The position numbers and the translations under genes were made by a program. Shown here piece by piece: positions 32,467 through 41,662 of a stretch of 64,000 bases of DNA. This stretch comes from Paenibacillus harenae DSM 16969 (GTDB lineage: Bacteria; Bacillota; Bacilli; Paenibacillales; Paenibacillaceae). Under the pieces are notes generated by a model. That model was not told where the DNA came from. It searched no databases and was given only the letters and a program-made list of their open reading frames with translations. The stretch spans positions 165,040 through 229,039 of the forward strand of contig NZ_KE383842.1 of assembly GCF_000422465.1 (NCBI RefSeq), in the 5' to 3' direction. How positions within the stretch are numbered: position 1 is the first letter of the stretch; the number at the start of each line of letters is the position of its first letter.

Positions 32467-34215
32467 TTGCTAAAATTTCCCGCTATATCAGTGCGCAATA
32501 CCATCTTCGCCCGACTGGTTTTTACTTACCTCATCGTTGTCGTCCCCATTATATTACTGGGGGTATATTTGTATAACTGGAGTTACAAAAATGCTAGCCA
32601 AGATATATCAAGAGCAACCGTTAAGCAATTGACTTATTATTTGGAAGGTTTAAATCGCGAACTTGAGTGGATGGAGCTTCAGCAGTTCGATATTATGGAT
32701 GACAGCGAGCTGAACAAGCTTGCCGTCACTTGGGAGATGATGGATAACGCCGAAAGAAGATCAAGCTTGAATGACTTGCTGCACCGGCTTACTTCCTTTC
32801 AAAATAGCAGCCCGTATATTAAAGATATCTATGTGCATATCCGTTCCATCGACAAAACGGTCTCGGCGGCTAATGCCATCTACGATTTTGACACCGAAAG
32901 GTTCGATTTTTTTCGATCCAGTGCCGGAAGCAGCGTAAACCGGTTGATTAATTGGAATAACACGCTTCACCTCAGCGCCTCTAAACTAAGCGTGAAAAAG
33001 GGAGAAGAGCCTTTATTCCTTGTCCAGATCGAGTTGGATACGGAGAGGCTGAGGGATTCTTTGCATCAAGTCAACATTTATCCCGACAGCGGCTCTTTCC
33101 TTATCTCGGAGACAACGGGATTTGCGTTAATGAGCCAGGAGGAGTCAGACCCTATTATCCAAGACTACGCGAGGGAAGCAAATGCATCAGGCGGCAACAC
33201 TTATTTACTGAATAGGAACGGCAAGAAATATCATATCGATAAAGCCTATTCCGAGAAACTGGGACTTTCCGTCGCTACGTATTTACCGGAAGAAACCGTC
33301 AAAAGACCTTTGAGCATGTTTTACAAATGGGCCTGGGTGTTCGCCATAACGTCTTTATTTGCCGTCGTCATTTTCTCCTATTCTTCTTATACGTTTATTC
33401 ATAAACCGTTGCTATTTCTCGTTCAGAGCTTTAAACGGATGGAAGGAGGCGCGTTAAACATTCAAATCGAGCACGAACAAAAAGATGAATTCGGCTATTT
33501 GTATACGAGATTCAACCATATGCTTACGAAATTGCAAAGCTTGATCGATCAGGATTACAAACAAAAAATGATGATGCAAAGGGCGGAGCTAAAGCAGCTG
33601 CAATCCCAGATTAACCCGCATTTTCTATATAACAGCTTCTTCATACTGAACTCATTGGCAAAAACCGGGGATATAGACAGGGTCGAACAATTTACCAATA
33701 TGCTTGGCGAGTATTTCAGGTTTATTACCCGAAACGGGGAAGACCAGGTTCCGCTGTCGGAAGAAACGAGACACTCCCGCATGTATACGGAGATCCAAAA
33801 ACTCCGGTTCTCAAGACGCATTCGAGTTCAATTCGACGACTTGCCGAAGGAAATGGAACAAATCAAGGTGCCAAGATTAATCATTCAGCCTATCATCGAG
33901 AACGCATACGAGCACAGTCTCGAGAAAATGACGGAGGAAGGGATGCTTCGCGTTTCGTTCGAGACGGATCAAGCCGAAGCCCGGATCATCGTAGAGGATA
34001 ACGGAGACAGCATAAGCGATTCCGAGATTGAAGCGTTAAAGGATCGACTGGTTCATACTGCCGAATCCTACGAAATGACGGGCATAATCAACATTCACCG
34101 GCGCCTTGTTCTAACTTACGGGGAAGGCAGCGGCCTGTTCCTGTCAAGAAGCGGGCTGAAGGGCCTGAAAGTCGTTATTCGAATCAAGCTGCAGGAGGAG
34201 ACTCAGAATGTATAG
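32467..34215 (+). CDS. YesM-like sensor histidine kinase
   Basis: A 582-aa membrane kinase. Helix 1 (about residues 15-37) and helix 2 (about 285-307) enclose an extracellular sensor domain, followed by HAMP, the His_kinase domain with His385 in QINPHFLYNSFF, and a HATPase_c domain (IIQPIIENAYEHS). TTG at 32467 follows CGGAGG. It overlaps the response regulator gene by 8 bp. Such pairs control sugar-uptake and glycoside hydrolase genes in Paenibacillus. Confidence 0.93.
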   Translation: MLKFPAISVRNTIFARLVFTYLIVVVPIILLGVYLYNWSYKNASQDISRATVKQLTYYLEGLNRELEWMELQQFDIMDDSELNKLAVTWEMMDNAERRSSLNDLLHRLTSFQNSSPYIKDIYVHIRSIDKTVSAANAIYDFDTERFDFFRSSAGSSVNRLINWNNTLHLSASKLSVKKGEEPLFLVQIELDTERLRDSLHQVNIYPDSGSFLISETTGFALMSQEESDPIIQDYAREANASGGNTYLLNRNGKKYHIDKAYSEKLGLSVATYLPEETVKRPLSMFYKWAWVFAITSLFAVVIFSYSSYTFIHKPLLFLVQSFKRMEGGALNIQIEHEQKDEFGYLYTRFNHMLTKLQSLIDQDYKQKMMMQRAELKQLQSQINPHFLYNSFFILNSLAKTGDIDRVEQFTNMLGEYFRFITRNGEDQVPLSEETRHSRMYTEIQKLRFSRRIRVQFDDLPKEMEQIKVPRLIIQPIIENAYEHSLEKMTEEGMLRVSFETDQAEARIIVEDNGDSISDSEIEALKDRLVHTAESYEMTGIINIHRRLVLTYGEGSGLFLSRSGLKGLKVVIRIKLQEETQNV

Positions 34216-35848
34216 GCTGTTGATCGTCGACGATGAAGAAATTATTACGGATGGTCTATACGAGGTATTTAATCAGCTTATGCCGGAAACGTTGGATATT
34301 TGCAAAGCCTATTCCGGTAAAGAAGCGCTAAATTGGATGTCGCGCACCAGAATCGATATCGTGCTAACCGACATCCGCATGCCGGGAATGAGCGGCATGG
34401 AATTAACCAAAGAAATTCAAACCTATTGGCCAAGATGCAGAATCATTTTTCTCACCGGATACAGCGAGTTTGATTATGCTTATAAAGCCATTCAAATGCC
34501 AAATGTCCGGTATTTGTTGAAGACGGAAGGCTATGCGAAGGTAATCGAAACCATGCAAGAGGTCATGCAAGAATTAAATCACGGCATTCAAATGAATAAA
34601 TTAGCGGAGCAATCCCGCGAACAGAAGGATACGCTTGAAGTTCTGGCGCAAGGGGATTATTTTAGGCATTTCCTCCAAGATAGCCATTGTTTTTATGTAA
34701 ACCAAGAAGCGTTAGTCCAGGAATTTGACGTATTGAATATTGGTTTGGATCCAGAAGCGCCCGTCGTGCTTGCCCTTGGCCGCTTATCGTATCCCGCCGG
34801 AACTTCCTATACCGAGAGAAGCCGAATTCTAGCTTCGTCCAGAATCATATGGAACTCCTTTATGGCGGAGCAGTCGCGAAGCATTGGAATCGTTGATAAG
34901 CATGGGGACATCGTGTGGTTCCTTCAGACGTCGCTGCGCTCCGAAGAGAAGTTCAACAATCATTTCATGCGCTATTTGGAGGGAACGCTTGAACTGATCC
35001 AAGAAGCATGTCTTGCATCCTTGGGTCTGACGATAGGATTTACGATAAGCGGCACTTCCTGCGAATGGGGAGTCGTGACCTCGCAGTACGAGAGGCTCCG
35101 CCAGCTGCAGCAGTTAAAAATCGGCGACGGCATTTCCATGATTTTGATGGACCGTTCCGACCGGTTCGATAGCTCGTCTATGAAAGAAGGTTATTTATTT
35201 AGCCATAAAGCCGAGATCATGGAGGCGCACCTTGAGGCAGGCAGGGCGGCGGAATTTTTTGAGGATTTGGAAGAAATATCGAAGTCTATGCTGTTTGTAA
35301 ACGGAAAAGTCCAGCGAACGATCGAAGGGTATTATTCAATCGCGCTTGTTCTGCTCTCTTATATCAACCGAATGGGTCTGCACGGTCAACTCGACGATAT
35401 CGGAAAGCTTATGCGTTTGGATGATCATGCCTCCATGAAAGAGGGATTCCTCTATCTGAAACAAATCGCGGATGCGATATTTAAGTTCAAGCGCAAGGAC
35501 GAGCGTGACAGATCCTCGCATGTTATCCAGCGGATATGCCAATTTATCGATGAGCATTTAAGCGAGGACTTGTCTTTGGTTCGATTGGCGGAGATCCATT
35601 ATTTCAATCCGTCGTATTTATCCCGCTTTTTCAAACAGGAGCGGGGGATCAATTTATCCGAATATATCGATAAATGCCGGATCAGAAAAGCAAAGGAGCT
35701 TCTTAGAGACGCGGATTTGAAAGTGCGGGAAGTGGCGCTGCGCGTCGGTTACGAGGCTGCCCATTCCTTTACGCGTTTTTTTAAAAAATCCACGGGAATG
35801 ACACCCCAGGAATTCCGTGACAGCCTGTCTGGCGGCGATAGTTATTAA
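34208..35848 (+). CDS. YesN-like AraC-type response regulator
   Basis: A 546-aa regulator: receiver domain with Asp55 in LTDIRMPGMSG, a long middle region, and a C-terminal AraC DNA-binding domain (about 440-545; LVRLAEIHYFNPSYLSRFFKQERG and VALRVGYEAAHSFTRFFKKSTGMTPQEFR). It works with the overlapping kinase gene. Its likely targets are the GH43 gene downstream and other genes of the polysaccharide locus. Confidence 0.94.
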   Translation: MYRLLIVDDEEIITDGLYEVFNQLMPETLDICKAYSGKEALNWMSRTRIDIVLTDIRMPGMSGMELTKEIQTYWPRCRIIFLTGYSEFDYAYKAIQMPNVRYLLKTEGYAKVIETMQEVMQELNHGIQMNKLAEQSREQKDTLEVLAQGDYFRHFLQDSHCFYVNQEALVQEFDVLNIGLDPEAPVVLALGRLSYPAGTSYTERSRILASSRIIWNSFMAEQSRSIGIVDKHGDIVWFLQTSLRSEEKFNNHFMRYLEGTLELIQEACLASLGLTIGFTISGTSCEWGVVTSQYERLRQLQQLKIGDGISMILMDRSDRFDSSSMKEGYLFSHKAEIMEAHLEAGRAAEFFEDLEEISKSMLFVNGKVQRTIEGYYSIALVLLSYINRMGLHGQLDDIGKLMRLDDHASMKEGFLYLKQIADAIFKFKRKDERDRSSHVIQRICQFIDEHLSEDLSLVRLAEIHYFNPSYLSRFFKQERGINLSEYIDKCRIRKAKELLRDADLKVREVALRVGYEAAHSFTRFFKKSTGMTPQEFRDSLSGGDSY

Positions 35849-35861
35849 AACGACTTAAAAT

Positions 35862-35897
35862 GACTGGATGAGCCAAAGCTTATCCGGTCGTTTTTTT
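35862..35897 (+). terminator. Terminator of the SBP-kinase-regulator operon
   Basis: GACTGGAT/ATCCGGTC stem followed by a run of seven T. Confidence 0.85.
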
Positions 35898-35958
35898 ACT
35901 AATAATACCTATAATTTGCCGGGTAATTCATCATATATCGGCAGGTTGTTGCCGTTAA

Positions 35959-35975
35959 TTGCAAGCGTTACACTT
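35959..35975. promoter_or_regulatory. cre-like site upstream of the GH43 gene
   Basis: TTGCAAGCGTTACACTT resembles the CcpA operator consensus (WTGNAARCGNWWWCA) and closely matches the sequence at 53693-53709. It would give catabolite repression of the GH43 gene. Confidence 0.5.
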
Positions 35976-36086
35976 TTTACATATCGGAAGAGGAGGCGAG
36001 CAATGGGATGACTATCACTTATTTGCCGGTTACCCTACGCTTCATCGTTCAACTTATATAGCAATCGGGCGGGAGGCTGGCGGATC

Positions 36087-38066
36087 ATGCTTGTCAAAAG
36101 GAAGCCGTTCCTATTATTAGCTGCGGCTTTGGCCGTCATAGCGGCAGTGCTCTTTCTATTAACTCGACCGCTAGATTCCAATCCCATTTCGGAGAAGAGG
36201 AAGGCTTATTTGAAAGAGGAAGCCATAGAGCTTAGTAAAGAAAAAGGATCCATGTATGATTTTCGGCTATTAATAGATGAATTCCCGAATGGCAGGGAAG
36301 TGCATCGAATCAACGCAACCGTTCGTATACCGGCATCATTCGAGGTCGTTCGCATTGTTCCGAATCCAAATCATCTAACGGCAACGAATGTGGAAGTTAT
36401 TTCGGGTAGCGGCGGGTTTGAAATTCATATCCATAACGCTGATGATTCCGCAATTTTATCAGCGAATTCGGACGCAAGCATGGAACTGGCGACCATCAGA
36501 TTAAAATTGAAACGGGAGTTGACAGAAGGGATGAATGAAGAGATCAAACTGAATAGCTTGGAGATCGGTTATTCCGGCAACAAAACGGAATCGTACGACG
36601 TCAGCGGCGCCGCTGCAAAATTGAGTTTCACTCCGCCTGTCAAGGCGATCGGGAAGCTTCCTCCTAACGGCAACCCGGTTGTCTCCCATAAATTCGGCGC
36701 CGACCCTTACGCATTGGTATTCAAGGATCGCGTATACCTGTATAATACGAACGACGTGCTGGAGTATGACGGGGAAGGCAGCGTCAAGGAAAATAGTTAC
36801 GGTACGATAAACAAGCTGTCGGTCATTTCCTCCGATGACTTGGCGAACTGGACGGATCACGGCGTGATCAATGCCGCGGGCCCGGAAGGCGCAGCCAAAT
36901 GGGCGACGCAATCGTGGGCGCCCGCAGCGGTCCACAAAGTCGTTAACGGCCAAGACAAGTTTTTCTTATACTTCGCCAATAATGCCAGCGGCATCGGCGT
37001 GTTGACGAGCAACAGTCCGACCGGGCCTTGGGTGGATCCGATCGGGAAGCCGCTCATTTCGAGATCCATGCCCGCCGCGGCGGATGTGACCTGGCTATTC
37101 GACCCTGCCGTGCTGGTAGATGACGATGGCAAAGCCTATATCTACTTCGGCGGGGGCGTTCCGGAAGGGAAGGATGAATGGCCGAATACCGCTCGGGTGA
37201 TGCAATTGGGCGATGATATGATTAGCGTCGTCGGCGAAGCGGCGGCCATACCGGCTCCTTTTATGTTCGAGGATGCCGGCATCCATAAATACAACGGCGT
37301 TTATTACTATACTTATTGTTCGAACTTCTACAACGGCGTTCGTCCGGAAGGCAGCCCTCCGGCCGGCGAGATTGCCTATATGACGAGCGACAATCCGATG
37401 GGGCCATGGACGTACCAAGGAACGATATTAAAAAATCCCGGGCACTTCTTTGGGGTCGGAGGCAATAACCATCATGCCATTTTCCAATTCCATGACGCTT
37501 GGTATATTGCTTACCATGCCCAAACCTTATCTAAAGCGATGGGCGTTCCGAAAGGCTACCGTTCGACCCATCTGAACCGGGTTCACTTTAACGAGGACGG
37601 TTCAATCGTGGAAATCGCCGCGGACTTGAAAGGCGTAGAACAAATCAAACCTTTCGATCCGTATGCTCGCGTCGAAGCGGAGACGATGGCATGGAGCGCA
37701 GGGATTGACGCGCAGCCGCTCTTGGCGGATGACAACGGGGATGCGCCCGTGAATCTGGCGGTCGCCGATATCCATGACGGGGATTGGACGGCGGTGTCCA
37801 AAGTAAACTTCGGCAGCGGGGCATCCTCCTTCATGGCATTGGTATCAAGCGCGGAGGACGGCGGCATCGTGGAGCTGCGCTTGGACGATCCGGAAGGCAA
37901 GCTGATCGGGAAGCTGGCCGTGCCTTCGACGAACGGATGGGATCAATGGATTGAAGCGAGAACGGAAGTCACGGGCGCCGAGGGCATTCACGATCTCTAT
38001 TTTGTGTTTAAAGGAAAACCCGGAACGGAGTTAGTTTCAATCAATTCCTGGCAGTTTAGTAAATAA
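36087..38066 (+). CDS. Glycoside hydrolase family 43 enzyme with N-terminal anchor and CBM6-like domain
   Basis: A 659-aa enzyme, probably an arabinofuranosidase or xylosidase acting on arabinoxylan. The N-terminal helix (residues 8-27) lacks an obvious cleavage site, so it may be anchored. A beta-sandwich domain (about 45-180) precedes the GH43 propeller: Asp in KFGADPYALVF, Asp in WLFDPAVLVDDDGKAYIYF and Glu in MFEDAGIHKYNGVYYYTYC are the expected catalytic trio. A CBM6-like domain (ARVEAETMAWSAGI onward) ends the protein. GGGAGG precedes the ATG. Confidence 0.9.
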   Translation: MLVKRKPFLLLAAALAVIAAVLFLLTRPLDSNPISEKRKAYLKEEAIELSKEKGSMYDFRLLIDEFPNGREVHRINATVRIPASFEVVRIVPNPNHLTATNVEVISGSGGFEIHIHNADDSAILSANSDASMELATIRLKLKRELTEGMNEEIKLNSLEIGYSGNKTESYDVSGAAAKLSFTPPVKAIGKLPPNGNPVVSHKFGADPYALVFKDRVYLYNTNDVLEYDGEGSVKENSYGTINKLSVISSDDLANWTDHGVINAAGPEGAAKWATQSWAPAAVHKVVNGQDKFFLYFANNASGIGVLTSNSPTGPWVDPIGKPLISRSMPAAADVTWLFDPAVLVDDDGKAYIYFGGGVPEGKDEWPNTARVMQLGDDMISVVGEAAAIPAPFMFEDAGIHKYNGVYYYTYCSNFYNGVRPEGSPPAGEIAYMTSDNPMGPWTYQGTILKNPGHFFGVGGNNHHAIFQFHDAWYIAYHAQTLSKAMGVPKGYRSTHLNRVHFNEDGSIVEIAADLKGVEQIKPFDPYARVEAETMAWSAGIDAQPLLADDNGDAPVNLAVADIHDGDWTAVSKVNFGSGASSFMALVSSAEDGGIVELRLDDPEGKLIGKLAVPSTNGWDQWIEARTEVTGAEGIHDLYFVFKGKPGTELVSINSWQFSK

Positions 38067-38334
38067 GCTGCCTGCCACAGTCAGCATGTCGTAAATAGAG
38101 GGAAAATTTCCCTCTAAAGTAGCGTTTACGCTTTTATACTTACAATTAGGGGAGATTTTCTCTCTAATTGACACAAAGGCAGTCGCGGCATTCATTCAAA
38201 ATCTCCTTTCAGGAGATTTTGCTTGCAGGCGGATAGCCGCTTAGGCATCTCGACTGGATATATTCGACATGGATCCGAACATGTTGATGCCTTCTACCGG
38301 CCTATTATTGACCCTTTCACCCTAAGAAGGTAGG
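38067..38334. other. Intergenic region with several hairpins
   Basis: It holds a perfect palindrome AGAGGGAAAATTTCCCTCT (about 38097-38115) and a terminator-like stem AAAATCTCCT/AGGAGATTTT at about 38199-38222. Between them, GTAGCGTTTACGCTTTTA may be a weak cre site. No gene is seen. Confidence 0.55.
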
Positions 38335-39258
38335 ATGGTACTCAACAGATACCATGATGGAAGGATGCTAGCAGACATGTCACTGGAACACCAAAGAGGC
38401 ACATACGGGTTTCGTTTCGCCGAATCGGCCGCCCAGCCGCTGTGCGGATTGTTCGCTGTGGGACATGAACGGGAAACCGGACCCGCTTATGATTGGAACG
38501 GACTCACGCGAACGGACGGCCCTTTGCTGCTCTTCCAGTACACGTTGGACGGAATTGGCGAGCTCGAAGTTGACGGGCGGATTCACCGGCCCGACCCGGG
38601 AAGGGCCTTTCTTGTGGAAATACCCGGCAATCACCGATACCGGCTTCCCGCCGGTTCGCCGGCTTGGGAATTCATCTTTATCCTGCTTCGTCCGCGTCTG
38701 GTTGCTCCGCTATGGGAGGATATCAAGAATCGTCTTGGCGAGGTTCCCTACCTGCCGCAGGGCAGCGGACCGATCTCCGTACTGAACGATCTGTATCGGG
38801 AAGCGCGGGCGGGCAGAATTACGGACCCGTATACCGCGTCCTCGCACACTTACCGCTTCATGATGGAGCTCTCGCGTTTCTCCACGAATAAAGGAATGTC
38901 GGATTCGATGTGGCCGCAAGCCGTGAAAACTGCCGTTCAATTTATGGAGCGGCACTACGACCGGATGATTGGCCAGGAGCAATTGTCCTTGGAGCTCGGC
39001 GTATCCAAATACCATTTTCTCCGGACGTTCACAAGATTCGTCGGTATGACGCCAGGCGAATACTTGAGCAGGATTCGAATCGAGAAGGCCGTAGGGCTGC
39101 TTCGGCAAACGGATTGGAGCATGGAGCAAATCGCAGCCTCCGTCGGCTACTCCAGCGGCAGTTACTTTATTAAAGTATTCCGCAAGCTGACCGGCCAGAC
39201 GCCTGCCCAATTCCGGTCAGACACCGAGCTTCCGTACAGCCGTCTCTTCTTTGATTAA
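38335..39258 (+). CDS. AraC family transcriptional regulator
   Basis: A 307-aa regulator with an N-terminal cupin-like sensing domain (GELEVDGRIHRPDPGRAFLVEIPGNHRY) and a C-terminal pair of helix-turn-helix motifs (LSLELGVSKYHFLRTFTRFVGMTPGEYL and IAASVGYSSGSYFIKVFRKLTGQTPAQFR). The ATG follows AGAAGGTAGG. It lies directly before the GH27 gene, which it probably activates in response to a galactoside or related sugar. Confidence 0.92.
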   Translation: MVLNRYHDGRMLADMSLEHQRGTYGFRFAESAAQPLCGLFAVGHERETGPAYDWNGLTRTDGPLLLFQYTLDGIGELEVDGRIHRPDPGRAFLVEIPGNHRYRLPAGSPAWEFIFILLRPRLVAPLWEDIKNRLGEVPYLPQGSGPISVLNDLYREARAGRITDPYTASSHTYRFMMELSRFSTNKGMSDSMWPQAVKTAVQFMERHYDRMIGQEQLSLELGVSKYHFLRTFTRFVGMTPGEYLSRIRIEKAVGLLRQTDWSMEQIAASVGYSSGSYFIKVFRKLTGQTPAQFRSDTELPYSRLFFD

Positions 39259-39385
39259 AGAAGGGGAATGATCCCGCAATTTTGTGCTATTTCTGAGACA
39301 AAATTACGGTAGTATTGAACTTTGTAAGCGGATAATATGATATTGTATCCGCAATAAATGACTATACTACCGGGAGGTTGACTTT

Positions 39386-40666
39386 ATGAATCATCGGGAT
39401 TTTGCCCCGACTCCGCCTATGGGCTGGAATAGCTGGGACTGCTACGGCGCCGCCGTCACCGAGTCGGAGGTGCGCGGGAACGCCGATTACATGGCCCGCA
39501 ATCTGAAGGAATACGGCTGGGAGTACGTCGTTGTCGACATTCAATGGTACGAGCCCGGAGCGGTTTCCGACCTCTATCGGCCTTTCGTCCGGCTGGAAAC
39601 CGACGGATATTCGCGGCTCATTCCCGCGGTTAACCGCTTTCCTTCCGCGGAGGGCGGAGAAGGGTTCAAGCCGCTTGCGGACTACGTTCATAGCCTCGGA
39701 TTAAAGTTCGGCATTCACATCATGCGCGGCATTCCGCGTCAGGCGGTTCATGACAATACGCCGATCAAGGGGACGAACGTGACGGCGCGCGACATCGCGC
39801 ATACATGCTCCTTCTGCGGGTGGAATACGGACATGTACGGCGTCGACGCCTCAAAGGAAGGTGCGCAGACCTATTACAATTCCCTGTTCGAACTGTACGC
39901 CGAATGGGGCGTCGACTATATCAAGGTAGACGATATCGCGGATTCATGGCTGCATGGCGGGCCTCATCTTGCGGAGATCGAACTGATTCGCAAAGCGATC
40001 GACCATGTCGGCCGACCGATGGTGCTTAGCCTGTCGCCAGGGCCGGCGCCCGTGAAACATGCCGAATTCCTCGAATCCACAGCCAATATGTGGCGAATGA
40101 CCGACGACTTCTGGGATCGATGGCCGCTGCTGCTGGACATGTTCGACCGATGCGAGACATGGCAGGGACGGCCGAAGCCCGGCTGCTGGCCGGATTGCGA
40201 TATGCTGCCGCTCGGCCGTATCGGCGTTCGCTGCTCCCACCCCGATCGCCGGACGAACTTTACCCAAGACGAGCAATTGACGATGATGACGTTGTGGACG
40301 ATATTCCGCTCGCCGCTCATGTTCGGAGGCGAGATGCGCGACAACGACGAGTGGACGATATCGCTCCTGACGAACCGGGATGTGCTGCACATGCATCGGT
40401 ACAGCTTCGGCGCCCGTCAAGTGAGCCGGATCGAAGGCAAGATCGTCTGGTTGGCCGAAGGACCGGACGGAGAGCGCTACGCGGCATTATTCAATACCGG
40501 CGAGGAGCCGGCGAAGGTATCCGTAACGCTTGCCGACCTCGGGATATTCGGCGGGGGTTACGCCAAGGAGCTATGGACCGGCAAGGAGACCAGTTCGCTG
40601 AAGGACGCATTATCTCGCGCGGTTCCGCCGCATGGGGCAGCCTTGTTCAGAATCTCTACGGAATAA
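39386..40666 (+). CDS. Glycoside hydrolase family 27 (alpha-galactosidase-type)
   Basis: A 426-aa cytoplasmic enzyme (no signal peptide). PPMGWNSWDCYGA is the GH27 N-terminal signature; Asp182 in YIKVDDI is the nucleophile and the Asp pair at 240-241 in WRMTDDFWD the acid/base. A C-terminal beta domain (about 330-426) follows. It would hydrolyse imported alpha-galactosyl or beta-L-arabinopyranosyl oligosaccharides. GGGAGG precedes the ATG. Confidence 0.93.
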   Translation: MNHRDFAPTPPMGWNSWDCYGAAVTESEVRGNADYMARNLKEYGWEYVVVDIQWYEPGAVSDLYRPFVRLETDGYSRLIPAVNRFPSAEGGEGFKPLADYVHSLGLKFGIHIMRGIPRQAVHDNTPIKGTNVTARDIAHTCSFCGWNTDMYGVDASKEGAQTYYNSLFELYAEWGVDYIKVDDIADSWLHGGPHLAEIELIRKAIDHVGRPMVLSLSPGPAPVKHAEFLESTANMWRMTDDFWDRWPLLLDMFDRCETWQGRPKPGCWPDCDMLPLGRIGVRCSHPDRRTNFTQDEQLTMMTLWTIFRSPLMFGGEMRDNDEWTISLLTNRDVLHMHRYSFGARQVSRIEGKIVWLAEGPDGERYAALFNTGEEPAKVSVTLADLGIFGGGYAKELWTGKETSSLKDALSRAVPPHGAALFRISTE

Positions 40667-40724
40667 ACGCCATCGCAAAAAAACAGCTACTTCTCATACA
40701 AGAGAACAGAATGCAGATCGCAGC

Positions 40725-40760
40725 CCCGGCCGTTTGGCCAAGCGGCCGCGGTCTTTTTTT
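40725..40760 (+). terminator. Terminator of the GH27 gene
   Basis: CGGCCG/CGGCCG stem around TTGGCCAAG-like loop, followed by a run of seven T. Confidence 0.85.
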
Positions 40761-40924
40761 ATTGAAAAAACCTATCGTTTATAAGGGAATAAACAAGAAA
40801 CGAACGGGTATTGTTTGCTAAATGATAGCGCTAAAATGATGGGAGACAGAACCGGAGGATCGGCTTCAATTACGTGAGGATATGAATTTACGTCAACAAT
40901 AATGAGATGAACTGGGGGATCGCA

Positions 40925-41662
40925 ATGTCGGCGAAGGCAGATAGACGGGAAGAAGAAAACGGCGGAACGATTCTATCGGCAACCGGCATTAAACGTGTGT
41001 TCGGCAGGGGCAACGCCGTCGTTACAGCGCTGACGGACATTCATCTGGTCATTCCTGCCGGGTCCATGGTGGCGCTCAAAGGCCGGTCGGGCTCCGGCAA
41101 GACGACGCTGCTGAATATTCTAGGCACGCTTGACGAGCCGACGGAGGGCCTGGTGTTCCTCCGGGGACGGGAGATTACCGGACTATCCGGCGCGCAGCGC
41201 AGCGCGCTGCGGCGCAAGGAGATCGGCCTGGTATTCCAGTCGTTCGGCCTGATCCCGTTGATGTCCGCATACGAGAACGTGGAGTTCGGGCTGCGAATCG
41301 CGGGAACTCCGGCCAATAGCAACCGAGAGGCCGCTGAGCGTGCGCTGGAGCGCGTCGGCATGCGGGAAAGAATGAAGCACCGGCCGACGGAGCTGTCCGG
41401 CGGCGAACAGCAGCGCGTGGCGATCGCCCGCGCCATTGCGCACGAGCCCGCGCTGCTGATCGCGGACGAGCCGACCGCGGAGCTGGACAGCAAGATGGGG
41501 CTGCAGATCATGCGCGTATTCCGCGATCTTGTGAATCGGTCCGGCATGACGGTCGTTCTGACGACGCACGACCCGGGCATTATGGAGCTTGCCGATTACG
41601 TTATCGCATTGGAGGATGGAAAAATTGTATCCCAGACGACTCATGAATCGCCCGTTGTTTAA
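40925..41662 (+). CDS. MacB/LolD-type ABC transporter ATP-binding protein
   Basis: A 245-aa ATPase: Walker A GRSGSGKTT, signature LSGGEQQRVAIARAI, Walker B LLIADEPTAELD and H-loop TTHD. The order ATPase, adaptor lipoprotein, FtsX-type permease is that of MacAB-like mechanotransmission transporters that export peptides, antibiotics or lipoproteins. The ATG at 40925 has TGGGGGA upstream. Its 3' end overlaps the adaptor gene. Confidence 0.92.
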   Translation: MSAKADRREEENGGTILSATGIKRVFGRGNAVVTALTDIHLVIPAGSMVALKGRSGSGKTTLLNILGTLDEPTEGLVFLRGREITGLSGAQRSALRRKEIGLVFQSFGLIPLMSAYENVEFGLRIAGTPANSNREAAERALERVGMRERMKHRPTELSGGEQQRVAIARAIAHEPALLIADEPTAELDSKMGLQIMRVFRDLVNRSGMTVVLTTHDPGIMELADYVIALEDGKIVSQTTHESPVV

